Shown here piece after piece: positions 46,986-58,497 of a DNA stretch of 64,000 bases. A program made the position numbers and the translations under genes. Location: assembly GCF_032854445.1 (NCBI RefSeq), contig NC_088301.1, positions 52,377,187 through 52,441,186 on the forward strand, given 5' to 3'. The stretch's first letter is position 1. Each line of letters starts with the position of its first letter. Source of the DNA: Liolophura sinensis (Eukaryota > Mollusca > Polyplacophora > Chitonida > Chitonidae). The notes beneath the pieces were generated by a model, which was not told the origin of the DNA, made no database searches, and saw only the letters and a list, made by a program, of their open reading frames with translations.

Positions 46986-47309
46986 GAGACTGCCTCAATC
47001 GTAGTCCCGCAAACGAAATTGGAGAAAAACATTTATTCTCAAAAGAGTGGTGTTATGGAGAAATTTTGGAGCCACAGAGAGGCAAAACGTGGCCAAGGGT
47101 GTTTTATCGGACCGGGCCCATCCGACCTCCCATCTCTCTCCAGGTAATGGCTAAAGGAAAATGTTGGGCGTGAGGTTCTCTCAAGACCAGCACAGATCAC
47201 AGATCGCAACCCACGGGAAACAGGTCTCTCCTCCGTTGCCCCTTACACAACCGGGTCCGCACGGGAATGCTCCAAGTTAATCGCCCATTCTTTTCACCCC
47301 GGAGACCCC
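46930..47309. repeat. Segment bounded by 23-bp direct repeats
   Basis: ATTCTTTTCACCCCGGAGAC plus CCC is identical at 46930-46952 and 47287-47309, 357 bp apart. The GC-rich sequence between has no recognised identity. It may be one unit of a satellite or an insertion with a long target duplication. Confidence 0.6.
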
Positions 47310-47400
47310 TCTATTATTAATGAGAATCTCAAGCAACTCGTTGAAAATTGAAATATCACATGAATGTAGTGGAACTGAAAAAAATTAACGATGATATAGC
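47310..47400 (-). pseudogene. Reverse transcriptase fragment, same family as 50330-50870
   Basis: The minus strand gives DISIFNELLEILINN after NSTT-like sequence, matching DVSMFIEFLEFLINN at 50400. About 90 bp only. Confidence 0.5.
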
Positions 47401-47799
47401 AATGACCGGTTTTATTAAACACCGAAACAATTAGTGACGTGTATCCGTGCGTTCGAAAATGCCTTTCGTAATAGGCTAACGCTGTTTGCAATGGTGTTTG
47501 AACACACTGTTACGACACAACGCTCCAATATATTCTCAAGAAATCATAAACTGTGTTGAATAGGGGACGTGTCGATCGCATTCGAGTATTATCATCACAT
47601 TTTATATAGAATGACATTAATACTCAAAATCAACCCACACCCCCACCGTCCCCAGGATTGCTATGAACTGACTTTTCTTGTTATTGTTTAAGATTTTAGA
47701 AGTTTTCGTCAAGAATATATACAATTAAATATTTTAATGTAAATCTTTGCAAACGCTCAACGTAACGTTGCACAGAAAATGCTCATAGTCTGTCTCTCT
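47401..47799. other. Gene-free stretch
   Basis: Nothing supported. Confidence 0.4.
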
Positions 47800-47950
47800 T
47801 CGCTTCAAAAGAGACATTTATATACCTAGTACCAGCCATCAACACAAATAGACGTTCCAGGTAAATAATCCCAAGGCCATTTCTCAAAATGACTTTTAAC
47901 TCAAAGGAACAAAGAACTAAGAAAGTATATACAGTACGAAGTTATGACAT
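47800..47950 (-). repeat. Family D element end
   Basis: The reverse complement shows ACTTTCTTAGTTCTTTG, CATTTTGAGAAATGGCCTTG and a GTTGATGGCTGGTACTAG block in family D order. Confidence 0.6.
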
Positions 47951-48084
47951 CTAAACCTGCCGGATATCATCATGGAAGTCGTGCCAACAAAGTGCCTTGA
48001 AACCAGGGCATGATCCAGGGATTTCGGACGAACTAGATGAGCGAAGTGAGAAGAACTCAAGATCGGCGGTACCCCGGTCGGCTG

Positions 48085-48530
48085 ATTTATGTATAAGTCA
48101 TTCCATCTATGGCGGAACTGCCGGTCGTTGCTCGGAACCCCATAAAATTTGTCAATCATTAGACGCAGCAATCGGAAAAATTTTAATTTTTTAAAAAACA
48201 CAACTCGAGAGTTAATTGCATGCGTAAAGGAAGCGCAGGCAAAAAAAGCACTGGAGGTATCCACGCTAATGTCCACGTTCTTTTGTAAAGGAATCCTACA
48301 TGGAATTGGCAGTGAGTTAAATGAAGAGATTTTGTCAGAACTAAGACTGTGTAAATGTACCAAAGCACAAAGATTGTTTAAAGGTAAAGATAAAACCCGA
48401 ACCAAGTGTATTTTGCTGTATTTAGCAACTGAAAGGCACTCAGGCCTTTGATGTTAAGCCATATGACTCAACAGTCATTCGATACTTCAAGTGCCAGGCA
48501 TGGAGAAGTTTGGATAGAACATAAAATGGT
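48085..48530 (+). pseudogene. LINE ORF1 (gag-like) remnant with zinc-knuckle start
   Basis: Broken frames give SFHLWRNCRSLLGTP, TTRELIACVKEAQAKKALEV, ELNEEILSELRLCKCTKAQR and finally VKPYDSTVIRYFKCQAW. The order (RNA-binding fold, EEIL helix, then VKPY..P..RCFKCQ leading into a CCHC knuckle) is that of jockey-like ORF1 proteins. At least two frameshifts. It lies on the strand opposite the RT fragment at 45916 and is probably a separate insertion. Confidence 0.6.
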
Positions 48531-49043
48531 ATGGTGAGAGAGGAATGCAGTGGCGAAACTTCTTGGCTTTCATCGATGAGAAGCTTAAAGGATACATGAA
48601 AAGGAACTTCAAAACAAAGATTATGTTTCTATGCAGAAAATTATGCCCTGGAATTTTTGTTAAAAAAACACTACTCCCATTTTTTATTGAAAAATGGGGG
48701 TAGGGTGTTCAAACACTCCCACAATAATCATAATGAACTTTCTCCACCAGTACGAGGGTGTTCTCTTGTCAGGGTAATGCAAAAACATCTATTTAAACTG
48801 TATACAAGGTGGCCTTGAACTCTTCATAATTATCGACGTCAAAGTTTTCTAATTTAGTTGTGCTATTTCTTTGGGAATTTATGGTGCATGAACATATACT
48901 GACATATCCCTGTGGCTAAATTCTGGCGGGCGGAAGTGTATTTTTATAGTAGATTAATAATCTTGTTTGATACCTGTCTACTCGAAGATTCCGGAGCGAC
49001 AGTATGCAGCACACCTGATAGCTTTCACAAGGACACGTTTAGT
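48531..49043. other. Gene-free stretch
   Basis: A short palindrome of TCCCATTTTTTATTGAAAAA type occurs near 48677. No gene. Confidence 0.4.
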
Positions 49044-49369
49044 TGTGAGTGCATAATGCTTCACGTCGTACTTAATTTTTCAATAGTGTGAATACGAAGG
49101 AGTACTTAGAGTGCATGTACCTGAAATGTGCCTCCTATCTTATCTAGTGCTGCTTCACTGAGACGACTTACCGAAGGTAAGTAAGTCGCCCTACCCAAGC
49201 CATTATACTGATACGGGTCAACGAGTCGTTCCACTATCCCTTAATGCTGAACGCCAAGCGAGGAAGCTACAACTTCCTCTCAAGCTCTTAGGTGTGACCC
49301 GATCCAGGATTGTCCCTGGATCTACCGCTCCGAACCGAACGCTCTGCTAACAAAGTCATCAGAGCCAAT
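49044..49369 (-). mobile_element. SINE2, nearly full length
   Basis: From the tail TGAGTGCATAATGCTTCACG to the tRNA head with AGGATTGTCCCTGGATCTACC; core CATTATACTGATACGGGTCA and GAACGCCAAGCGAGGAAG. Confidence 0.85.
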
Positions 49370-49433
49370 AGGTTATTTATGTGTCTACTCCACGTTTGTC
49401 CCGAGAGTCCAAAGTGGTCAACCTGATATTTTT

Positions 49434-49680
49434 TCCCAATGGAACCCAGCATGAAGGGGATAGTGCAACGACTGGTTGACCCGTATCAATATAATTGCTC
49501 GGGCGGTGCGGCTTACTTGCCTTCCGTAAGTTGTCTCAGTGAAGCAGCACTAGATAAAAGAGCGATGGAAATCCGTCCTGGGACAAGGAGGCACATTACA
49601 TACACCGTCAGGATTCCCTCATCGTCATATGACTGAAAAATTGTTAAGTACGACGTTAAACCTCAAGCACTCACTCATTT
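49434..49680 (+). mobile_element. SINE2, 5'-truncated, inverted to its neighbour
   Basis: CAGCATGAAGGGGATAGTGC through AGTGAAGCAGCACTAGATAA to the 3' end TTAAGTACGACGTTAAACCT and CACTCACTCA. With 49044-49369 it forms an inverted pair 65 bp apart. Confidence 0.85.
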
Positions 49681-49825
49681 GTAGCTGAATTTTTTTCTTT
49701 TTGGGAACGCCTACCTGTGATCTAGATAAGGGTAGACAACTCTGACAGACCTAAGAATTAACACGACAGAACAGACATGTTCAGTACAAAGTTTACTGAG
49801 CTTTCCCGAACAGTTACAATTAATT

Positions 49826-50085
49826 TGATTTATATTATTTGATTGGTGTTTTATGCCGTGATCACGAATATTTCACTTATACGACGGCGGCCAGCATTAT
49901 GGAAGGAAGAAACCGAGTAGGGCCCACGACCTTGACCGCAGGTTGCTGGAAGACCTTCCCACGTACGGCCGGAGAGGAAGCCAGCATGACCTGGACTTGC
50001 TCTGACAGCGACCGCATTGGTGAGAGGCTTCTGGGCCATTACGCCGCGCTAGCGCGCTAACCAACTGAGCCCCAGAGCCCCAGTT
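49826..50085 (-). mobile_element. SINE1, full length
   Basis: Tail at left, tRNA-like head at right (GCGCGCTAACCAACTGAGCC). Same diagnostic bases as the copy at 39268-39530. Confidence 0.9.
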
Positions 50086-50329
50086 ACAATTAAAGCACGA
50101 CTGAGTAACTATATTTATTTGTATAAATGTGACCTGAAATTACTCTTTGAGCTGGAAATTTGACATGGATGTCATGCCTAGACTATCATCTGTGTTTCTT
50201 TCATCATCAAAACTTCTCATTTACACATTGCCAACTCTGTTTGCTATTGTTATAGTATTTCTTACATATTCCCTGCATTTCTTACATATTTGGGGACCAG
50301 TGTTTCAGTGTTTCTTGGAAATGGAAAAG

Positions 50330-50870
50330 CGATATTAACGTCAAAGGCAATGAAGTCTTCTTCAATTCCACTACATACAAAGGTTACCATTCATGGGATG
50401 TTTCGATGTTCATCGAGTTTCTTGAATTTCTCATTAATAACTATGTGGAATTCGGGGAAACCAGATATCAACAGTGTGTATGAATATATTAATGATCGCC
50501 AGCTCTAAACAATCCATACATAGCAAAGGCTGTGAAAGATATTTACCCACCTTTGCTGGAGTTAAAGGATAGCACAGACTTTTCAGGAGGAATATGTTAT
50601 CTGCACCTATATTTGTACAAAGATCAAAACGGTTTCCTCTCCCGCAGACTGTACGACAAGACAGATAGCTTTAATTTTGATACTGTAAATCCATGTTACT
50701 TAGCAAATAAACCGAAGAGTCTTGCATGTGTCGTGTACATATCTCGACTCTTAGCATTTGCCAGATTTTGTGTATTGTGTGACGATTTTAATCAACGTCA
50801 CAAGTTACTGAAAAAATAGTTTGTCAGGGTTATTCCATCAAACGCCTTCAGTCCAAGTTTTTTTAAAGAT
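50330..50870 (+). pseudogene. Reverse transcriptase remnant, possibly Penelope-like
   Basis: Frames give FNSTTYKGYHSWDVSMF, EFLEFLINNYVEFGETRYQQ, then after a gap that removes the catalytic GIPMG..PLLADLF part: IYPPLLELKDSTDFSGG, SRRLYDKTDSFNFDTVN and VVYISRLLAFARFC. This matches the 3' half of an RT family common in marine invertebrates, which I believe is Penelope-like, though the class is not certain. A deletion and stops show it is dead. Confidence 0.6.
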
Positions 50871-50984
50871 ATACAATGGAAATAGTTCTCTTGTGAGTAA
50901 ATATGGCGTAAGCATCCACAATCCCTGGCCCTCTGTTTGATCATTGCGTTTAATTTCGCCTAACACGGAGCGTGTTAATTCAGA

Positions 50985-51670
50985 TCGCCACGTTGGATAT
51001 ATGAACAGTGGCAACCAAAACGCAACTGAGATACATATTTGCTTCTTTCTATCATCACTGAAAACTGCTGACTGCTTTTATTGGCATGATTTCGTCCTAT
51101 TATCGAACGTTACATACTTTCTTAGTTCCCTGGTGGTTTGTGTTATACGTCGTTTTGGGAACTGGCCTTGCGATTATCGACCTGGGACGTCCTTTTTGGT
51201 TGACGGCTGGTGTACAAATGTCTGCTCCGATGCATAGATCCTTGTTGTTATGGATTTCGAAAAGCATATGAATATCTGGAACTTAGATCTACTTGTTCAT
51301 CTGGCTGAAAGCGCAAGGTGGACGAGCACAACTAGCATTCCTATTCATAAGTATTCACCCAGGGTATCTTGTCCCAATCTAGACAAATAGAAATTGTCTC
51401 CGATTGTGTGTCTATGTTAGCAGAAACAGAGGGAAAGTACAGCATTTTTGCAATCTGGACGTCTAATATAATCAAAACATCGCTATGTGTTTCTTACCTA
51501 ATCCTGATTAATCATGATGCTAATGGTCCCTTTAGCGTCAAGTCCGACATTCGTCTACCGTTCGTAAAACATATAGGTTCGTTCCATTTAAGTTGATAAT
51601 TGCAAGATCAATTTCCAAACAACCAATTTCACTAGTTCCCAAAGGAATATGTGAGACATTTACTTTCAGT
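50985..51670. mobile_element. Family D element with inverted ends
   Basis: Left end repeat at 51105-51225 (ACGTCGTTTTGGGAACTGGC, TTGCGATTATCGACC, TTGACGGCTGGTG). Diverged inverted partner at about 51590-51665 (GATAATTGCAAGATCAATTT). No transposase. Confidence 0.55.
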
Positions 51671-52506
51671 ATAGCAATGTTAATGTAAATGATACTGTAT
51701 TTTAAACTTTACATCACCCTCTTCCCTCCCCCCCCCCAACACCTGGCACGAAACGAAATGAGCACCACCATTGAATGAGATGAGTAATCACGACACGCAA
51801 TCCTCTTGATGTATTGTTGGCATGAGACAACAAAGAAGATTGTCAATCCTTTCCTCCTGCATTGCGTCATTTATTCTTGTCTGTTAAAGGATTTTGAGCC
51901 TTTGTTTCGAAAGTGACGGACACAGAATTGTCATAATCGTGTCTTGCAGTTTAATGAGAAAATCAAAGCGGAGGTTTAGGCTGTCTCTACTATTCGTTAT
52001 CCACTCCTGTTAGATCCCAAATTAGTTTACCCTCGGCCATAATTAAAACCCCGTGAACGTTTAAATACCTGTTGGGAACGTGTTGTATGGGTTACGGTAC
52101 TAATCTAAAGGTAAATAAGCCCTGCGGGGCTGTGCCTGTTAGTATGTCACTCAAACGCCCTTTCATAAATCTCCAGCCATCCGACCGTGCTTGAATCAAT
52201 GCCATTGGAGAGTGACTAAACGACCTACATCACATTTGTCGAAATAAGAACTAAATTAGACAAAACAGACGAAAAAACACAAAAGCCCGGAAACGGATTT
52301 ACTGACATCTTTCGAATAATGGATAGGCTTGTTTTATAGCTGGTCGTGAACTTCGATAGTCACCACTTGCACCGAGACAGTTGTTGGGGAAAGTCTCAAG
52401 CTGTGTTGTATCATAACACCTACAGCTGAATGGACTAAATGAGCATATTGGTTAGAATCGAAGCCAAAAGTTTGTCCTTTTCGCTTTTATTCTATCCTGC
52501 GTTACG
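51671..52506. other. Upstream region of gene B
   Basis: A C-run at 51726-51740. No clear TATA box within 100 bp of the gene B ATG. No other feature. Confidence 0.4.
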
Positions 52507-54798
52507 ATGTATGTGACAATGTGCAGAAGATTCATTTTGGCAAGTTTATTGCTGTTTGGGATGTTCGTGTCGTCAACAAAGGCTGCAGTTGTCTGTCCAT
52601 CGTCTTTTTCTAAGCTTTCTGATCCTGAAGACTGTCGATATTATCTGCAATGTGTCTTCGGGAAGCCAGTGCCAATGCCGTGTCCACCGAGTCTAGGATT
52701 CTCAACCAAGAGTAAAGCGTGTGTGTACCTTCCCGTAAGCGATTGTGCAGGTAGGCTGTCCATCAAGTTAAGAAACTGAAAATGACTGTAGAATATTGTC
52801 TTGTTACGTCCAAACACTTATATTTGTATAGATAAATTCTAGATGACTCTGAGACCGGAAAAGAATCGAGGAAGTTTTCTATTGTATCACTAACAACGTT
52901 ACACGAAATGTAATGTGGTGGAGCACATTTTTATTCCATTATTTGCTTGTATCATTGAAAAAGCATCAATGTATTTTGTAGATCATTGTTTCCAAAAACT
53001 ACATTGCCAGGGGCCTACACGTTGCTACTATCTAAGTATTTACATGTCCTAAGAGAATAAAACCCTGAAGTGTTTTGACACGTGGAAAGATTTCACCAAT
53101 TACGTGTGATCCGATTGACAACTACGGCAGTGTCTTTGCTTTAGATTTCCTCTCCATGCTGTAGATTTCTTTATATTTCATGTCATCATCCAGCAGATGG
53201 CTGCATGTTTTCTTCAGCTCAATCCCACTAATAACCTCCATGACATTTTTAACAGAAGGTGGAAGCAATGCCATGAATGAACCCACAACTTTTCGTCCGC
53301 TCGCGACAAAGAAGCCGGAGAAGCCTTTGAAACCCTTGTTACAACCTACTCCAACCTCTTCCCCTGAAGAGCCAAGCGCCACTATAAACATTACGAAAAC
53401 CACAGAGGAGCCAACGACTACCTTTCAACCAAAATCGTCGGAATCCCCCACAGAGACGACCACGGAGCGAGAAAAGCCTGTAATCCTTCAACGATTCATC
53501 GACGACGAATGTGAGCGTAATCAAAGGTCTCGATTTCCTCACCCAACAGAATGTGCTCTATACTATGATTGTAGTGTCATTTATAAGAGCATTCCGAAAT
53601 ACTTCGAACAGTTCCTGGCTGAATGCCCATACCCACAACTGTTCAACGACAAAACTCTTCGATGCGAGAGCTTCAATAGGGTTAACTGCGGACGAAGGCG
53701 TGAGGTCAAAGAGCCATGTAAGTTACCCTCAAACTATACTTTATTGCCCTTAATAAACTTGATTATGGCCTTCTAAAGTATTTAAAAATGTTTCACTTTT
53801 GGTAGTGTTTGCTTTGGTGGTATCTCTTTATGTAAGGCACAGTTACAAATGATTGAACGTAACATGGCACCAGTCCATACAGCGATTGTTGGAATCAACC
53901 GCATGCACAACCAAATAGTTCATGGAGGAGCTAGTGACATTTGAGCTTTCAATGTGTTTCATTCCGAGACATCACGACCGGGATTATCCTCTGGTTAGAT
54001 TTTAGGTTTAAATGTAATCGTCACGACAGAGTCTGCTAGTAACCTGCCGATGGTCGTGGGCTTTCCCGGGCTCTGCCCTGTTTCCTCCAGCCATAATACT
54101 AGCCGCCATCGTACAAGTGAAAATATTCTTGAGTACGGTGTAAAACAACAATCAATGAATAAATGAATAAATCTGTCACGACAGATGCTCATATTAAGCA
54201 GATAAAAGTTGCTAAGTTTTGAAATCTGTCTTTTTTATCTGAACTTATTTTATTTTCAAAAACGTTTTAGAATGTTTCGATAGTTTTACTACAGGAATTT
54301 GATCTGATACAATTGGCAATTATTTTTATAAATGCAGGTGATTATCTCCAGAACTTGTGTCAGACAGCTAACTGTCGACCATGCAATGCTCGATTCCCAA
54401 GCTGTGGAAATCAGCCAGACGGAATTAACGCCTGGGGTGAAAGAGAGTGGACACCGTACTTCGTCCAATGCGACCGAGGACGATTGATGGAGCAAGGGAT
54501 CTGCGAACACAACAAGGGTTACCCAGCTCTCTTTTCACCCGAGAGTAAAGCATGCGTCAGCATTTTCACCGTTCCTAAGAAGTTCGGAGGATACCAACCG
54601 GACTGTATCAGAAAGCGAGATGGATTTTATCCTGATGAAAATGAAAAGTGCCATCTCTATTACCAGTGCAAGGATGGTGAATACAGGGACACATTTGAAT
54701 GTCCTGGTGGGAGAGTATTCGAACCCTCCACTTCTCTCTGTAAATACCCTAAGGACGTTAGAGGTCCATGCCGTACTTACTACAGTACTTACCGCTAG
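52507..54798 (+). CDS. Gene B: secreted four-module chitin-binding protein (3 exons)
   Basis: Exons 52507-52750, 53256-53717 and 54338-54798 join in phase 1 at both junctions (donors GCAG|GTAGGC and T|GTAAGT, acceptors TTTTTAACAG and AAATGCAG) into 388 residues. Exon 1: signal peptide (RFILASLLLFGMFVSSTKA) and a six-cysteine CBM14 (about residues 28-80). Exon 2: a Thr/Ser/Pro-rich, mucin-like linker (about 85-160, with TTTFQPKSSESPTETTTE), then a second CBM14 (CERNQRSRFPHPTECALYYD). Exon 3: the module PCNARFPSCGNQPDGINAWG with FVQC and SKACVSIF, then a fourth CBM14 (KCHLYYQC, FECPGG, GPC) and the stop TAG. It is probably secreted and O-glycosylated and binds chitin through several modules. 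The small C-terminal YYSTYR tail follows the last cysteine. Introns hold a family C repeat and a SINE1. Best-supported gene model in the window. Confidence 0.85.
53045..53200 (+). repeat. Family C interspersed repeat, partial, in gene B intron 1
   Basis: AATAAAACCCTGAAG, TTTCACCAATTACGTGTGA and CTCCATGCTGTAGATT match the right half of the copies at 45500 and 56990. It ends about 55 bp before exon 2. Confidence 0.55.
54020..54172 (+). mobile_element. SINE1, 5'-truncated, in gene B intron 2
   Basis: CTGCTAGTAACCTGCCGATG through AAATATTCTTGAGTACGGTG to a GAATAAAT-type tail; same direction as the gene. Confidence 0.85.
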
Positions 54799-55154
54799 TA
54801 AATGGGCTTCCGCTTGGTTTTGCGCATTCCAGTTTTCCATGCGCAACTGTGACCTCAGCCTGTTTAATGCACTAAATGTTGAGTTTGTTTGAATCGATGC
54901 TGAATTCAAGATTTCCTTATACTATACTTATTACGGAAATACGAGACATAAACCTTGTTCTAAGATAACCAAATTTGTCCTTTCACCTGGTGGGCGCTTA
55001 GTGTTCTGCATGAATCAATGACACATTTAATCGTTCCGCGCGATGTCGAAAAATGTTAACCAGATGAATGCATGACACTTTAGCACGTTTCATGTAAATT
55101 TCGCTTGTATGACACTAGACAGGACATTTACAATGATGTATGTATAAAGTTGAA

Positions 55155-55160
55155 AATAAA
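55155..55160 (+). promoter_or_regulatory. Candidate poly(A) signal of gene B
   Basis: First AATAAA after the stop, about 360 nt downstream. Confidence 0.5.
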
Positions 55161-56445
55161 TCTGACGTGATCCGCTGCTGAAAGATATGTACATGTAGTT
55201 TCAATGATAACAGCAGGTATTCGCATGGATTGAGTTTCTTCCTAATCCTACGGGTGCTGATGGAGTTTCATAAATGCGTGAAAACAGTGCTCGAAGACTA
55301 AACCCTATTTGAGACTTAAGAATTAGTTCAATATCCTTTATCTCACGGACTCACTTAGTCGAGAAGTTATCACCCGTGTTGTTATGTGTGTTATATGTAT
55401 TTACGTATAAGCATTTGGTCACCATCAGACTGTCGTCGCTGCTCTGATTTTATTCTCAAAGGCATTATTTTTTATCTTATTAGGCAAACATCCGTAAAAT
55501 ATCTTGAAGTTGGAAAAAATATCAGGCATGAGGAACAGCCATTGATTCAAAGCGTCATGTTTGACATCCGTGTACCACCCGTAAATCCCAATTCCATATA
55601 TTCTAAAAATGCAATCCTGCAGTATGCAAATAAAATTATGAAAACGAGTTTGTGTTTGTCCAGCAAACCTCAATAGCTTTCGCATACATGAGCGTAGGCA
55701 TACACAAATATCTGCATTGTAATTATATTTGCATACATCTTGTCAGCTGAATAACGCATATTAGTTTTGGCCATCCTGAGAGGAAAACAGATACTCGGAC
55801 AATTTAAACAACCACCAGATACCCACCCAACTTCGTATCACAAGACTCGAGTCACGGTGTCTTTCAGGAGACTGGGTTGGCATACCACTGATCCCGGCAG
55901 ATCAACTTAAATGTTTACCCTTTCTGTCCACACACCCTTAAATGTTACATGTACAACAAAAAGAATGGGTTTACAGGACCACGGTGGAGGCGTTGAGTTT
56001 GTGTAGAAGAGCTGTAATTATACATCTATACTAGAATAAACCTATACCAGACCACTATTGACATGAAGATTTCGTGCGGGCTCCTCATGCAGCGTCACCT
56101 GGTCTCATAAGCATTAACTTGGCGGTATAAGAACCTTAATCAATTACAGTAGGGTTACGCCTCCTTTCCACGTGCGTGCATGACGTAGTGCAAAATACCT
56201 CGCTGTTTCGGGAGATCCGTGTCAGTTTAGCTCGGGAAGGCTTACAGTTCGGATGAATTAAAATCGAGGACTCGAATTTTCTGAGTTATTAATTATGACT
56301 AGTTCGGATGTTACTCAGGGCATTGTGTCACACTTTGGTTTTATTTGATTATCTACGAGGTATATGGGGAGGGATGTCAATCGTACTTTATATAATGGGC
56401 ACATTCGACATGTGAACAGCCCTAAGCAAAGCACAAATGGGATAC
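55161..56445. other. Gene-free stretch
   Basis: No supported gene. Opposed open frames at 55386-55685 have no domain. Confidence 0.4.
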
Positions 56446-56449
56446 CTAT

Positions 56450-56650
56450 GATATGTTAAATGTGTTGACAACACATCATTCTGAGTAATTCTAGACCAGT
56501 GATAGGCTGCAATTAACATCATTGCATTTTTTTTTTACCTAATTCTGCTTGATCCATGGTGTTAGGGGGGCGTGTAAATTGCTACTTTTAAGCATTTGCA
56601 TGAACAGTTAGAATAAAACCCTAACTGGAGTAACCTATACTTATCTTGTG
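56450..56650 (+). repeat. Family C interspersed repeat, copy
   Basis: TTCTAGACCAGTGAT, CAATTAACATCATTGCATTT, ATAAAACCCTAACTGG. Lies 340 bp from the next copy in the same orientation. Confidence 0.65.
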
Positions 56651-56989
56651 TATCTTGTGAGTTTCTTGTGCGAAGACTTGTTTTATCTAAGGTAATCTTT
56701 TGCGTGATAGGTAGCGAACACAATTATAACCAGAGATAATAAATCGCCAGACATGCGAAATAAATGTTGCCTTGACATTCCTTATGAGAGATGTCCTTTT
56801 TGGTCACTTTTTACTTGGCCTGCTTTCAATGATACATGATCACTGTGGGTTCAAACATGCTTAGCGTTCAAGTAGTGTAAAACTACGCTATAGTGACTGT
56901 AAATCGTATTTAAAACATTACTAACATCGGATTTTACTGGAAACGTTGACTGGTTGCCAACTTCCATTCTATTGTACTAACCATCCTCG

Positions 56990-57260
56990 ATGTAAATTAA
57001 TTATGATGAATGGCAACACAGCATTTTAAGCAATGATAGACCAGTGACGACTAATAAGTAACAACTTACATCACTGCTTTTCTCTAGTTTTTTTTAATTC
57101 TGCTATGCCACCGATGCTTCTAGAGGCTTCTAAGTAGCTTTCACATTAACAGTTGAAATAAAACTCTAATTGATATAAATTTAGATACCGTGTTTCACCA
57201 GTTGCGTGTGACCATGTACCTGTTATAACCATGTCGTCGCTGTTTTATTTTTGTGTCCAT
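56990..57260 (+). repeat. Family C interspersed repeat, copy
   Basis: GATAGACCAGTGACGAC, AACTTACATCACTGCTTTT, ATAAAACTCTAATTG, TTGCGTGTGACCATG, GTGTCCATGCTGTGG. Confidence 0.65.
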
Positions 57261-57460
57261 GCTGTGGTGTATTATATTATGTACATAACACATTGAGGGC
57301 ATTGCCTTTTAAAAAAATATTTGACGTCATCAATGCCTATAATTTGGAAAGGTACTTTTTCAACACTTCACTTCCTTTGAGTTCTCAGCAGTACAAACGA
57401 CAAGTGTGAAGTCGATCGATTGTGGAGATTGTGGACACAGGTTCCTTCCTTTACAATTAG

Positions 57461-58070
57461 ACCCCGCCCAGACTATCCAACATCACACACCTTTTGTTGA
57501 CTCAACAAGAGTCAACAGCAAGTTGAATGTTTCGTAAAACACTACAAATTAGATAGGTGAACATTGTCCAACACTGTTGTCGTGTGTTGAACCGTGCTGA
57601 GTTGTAATTTTTTTTACCAAACGTTCGATAACTTGGAATGAAATTTCCATTTTTCTCTCCAATGCATGATACACAATGACGAGCAGCCCGAAGAATCCCG
57701 TCGTGGGTTTAACAGAGTGTTGTACAGGCACGAGTATTTTTCATTCTCCTGACTCTTCGAATCTGTGTCTGTCTTTCGCCTTTGGCGTCGCCTTTTTGCC
57801 CAGGTCACGTGTCTTAAGGCGGTAACGTTATTTCTGCATGCTGGCTGATTGACTACTTTCACTTAACTTGACTCAACTGGTTGACAAAAAATACACATGC
57901 ACATTTCCAATTTAACAATGTTGGATGGTGTTGAGTGTTGTTGAGCGAAGTTTAAGAACCCGTTTAGACTACTCAACACGGCTCAACTTGTTGACTGAAC
58001 TTCAAGTTAACTCTTGTTGAGTCAACAAAAGTTGAGTGATGTTGGATAGTTTGGACTGGGCTTTTGATGG
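57461..58070. mobile_element. MITE-like element with about 70-bp inverted ends
   Basis: The left end (CCCAGACTATCCAACATCAC, TTTTGTTGACTCAACAAGAG) is the reverse complement of the right end (TGTTGAGTCAACAAAAGTTG, GATGTTGGATAGTTTGG). Weaker pairing extends inwards (57560-57600 with 57945-57990). No transposase frame. Confidence 0.7.
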
Positions 58071-58497
58071 CATCAAAGTAAGTTGGTATAGTAGGTTATA
58101 TATATCTCATGTCTTGTTTCATAAGCGAAGTTAAAGTTAAGCATATACATATACATGGTATATGTGATAATTAATAATCGAGGATGTGATTAAAGTAAAC
58201 ATAAACCCACTGTACTTTCAAAAACTCCTTCATTAAACAGATGTTGTGCCTAGTGAATTATCATCTGTGCTGAGCCTAAAGCCTTTGTTTTCATTTCACT
58301 GAAATTTAGTTTGGAAAGAAAATCTCGTCAGCATTGTTTGATTGTATTTGAATAGGTTGTATTTAATTCGATTCGTGGAAGAACGATCTGTGATGACCGA
58401 TATAACCTAACAGAATGGTAAATCTGGTGTGCCTTACACATATGACTGATATAATGGTCACCGCAAGGCAAACTGTTCATATCAAAAGTTTATAAGA
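58071..58497. other. Region downstream of gene C
   Basis: No consensus AATAAA was found on the minus strand. Nothing else supported. Confidence 0.35.

Noticed and set aside
53122-53542. Minus-strand open frames opposite gene B exon 2
   Set aside because: Glycine/serine-rich antisense of the Thr/Pro-rich linker and CBM14 coding sequence.
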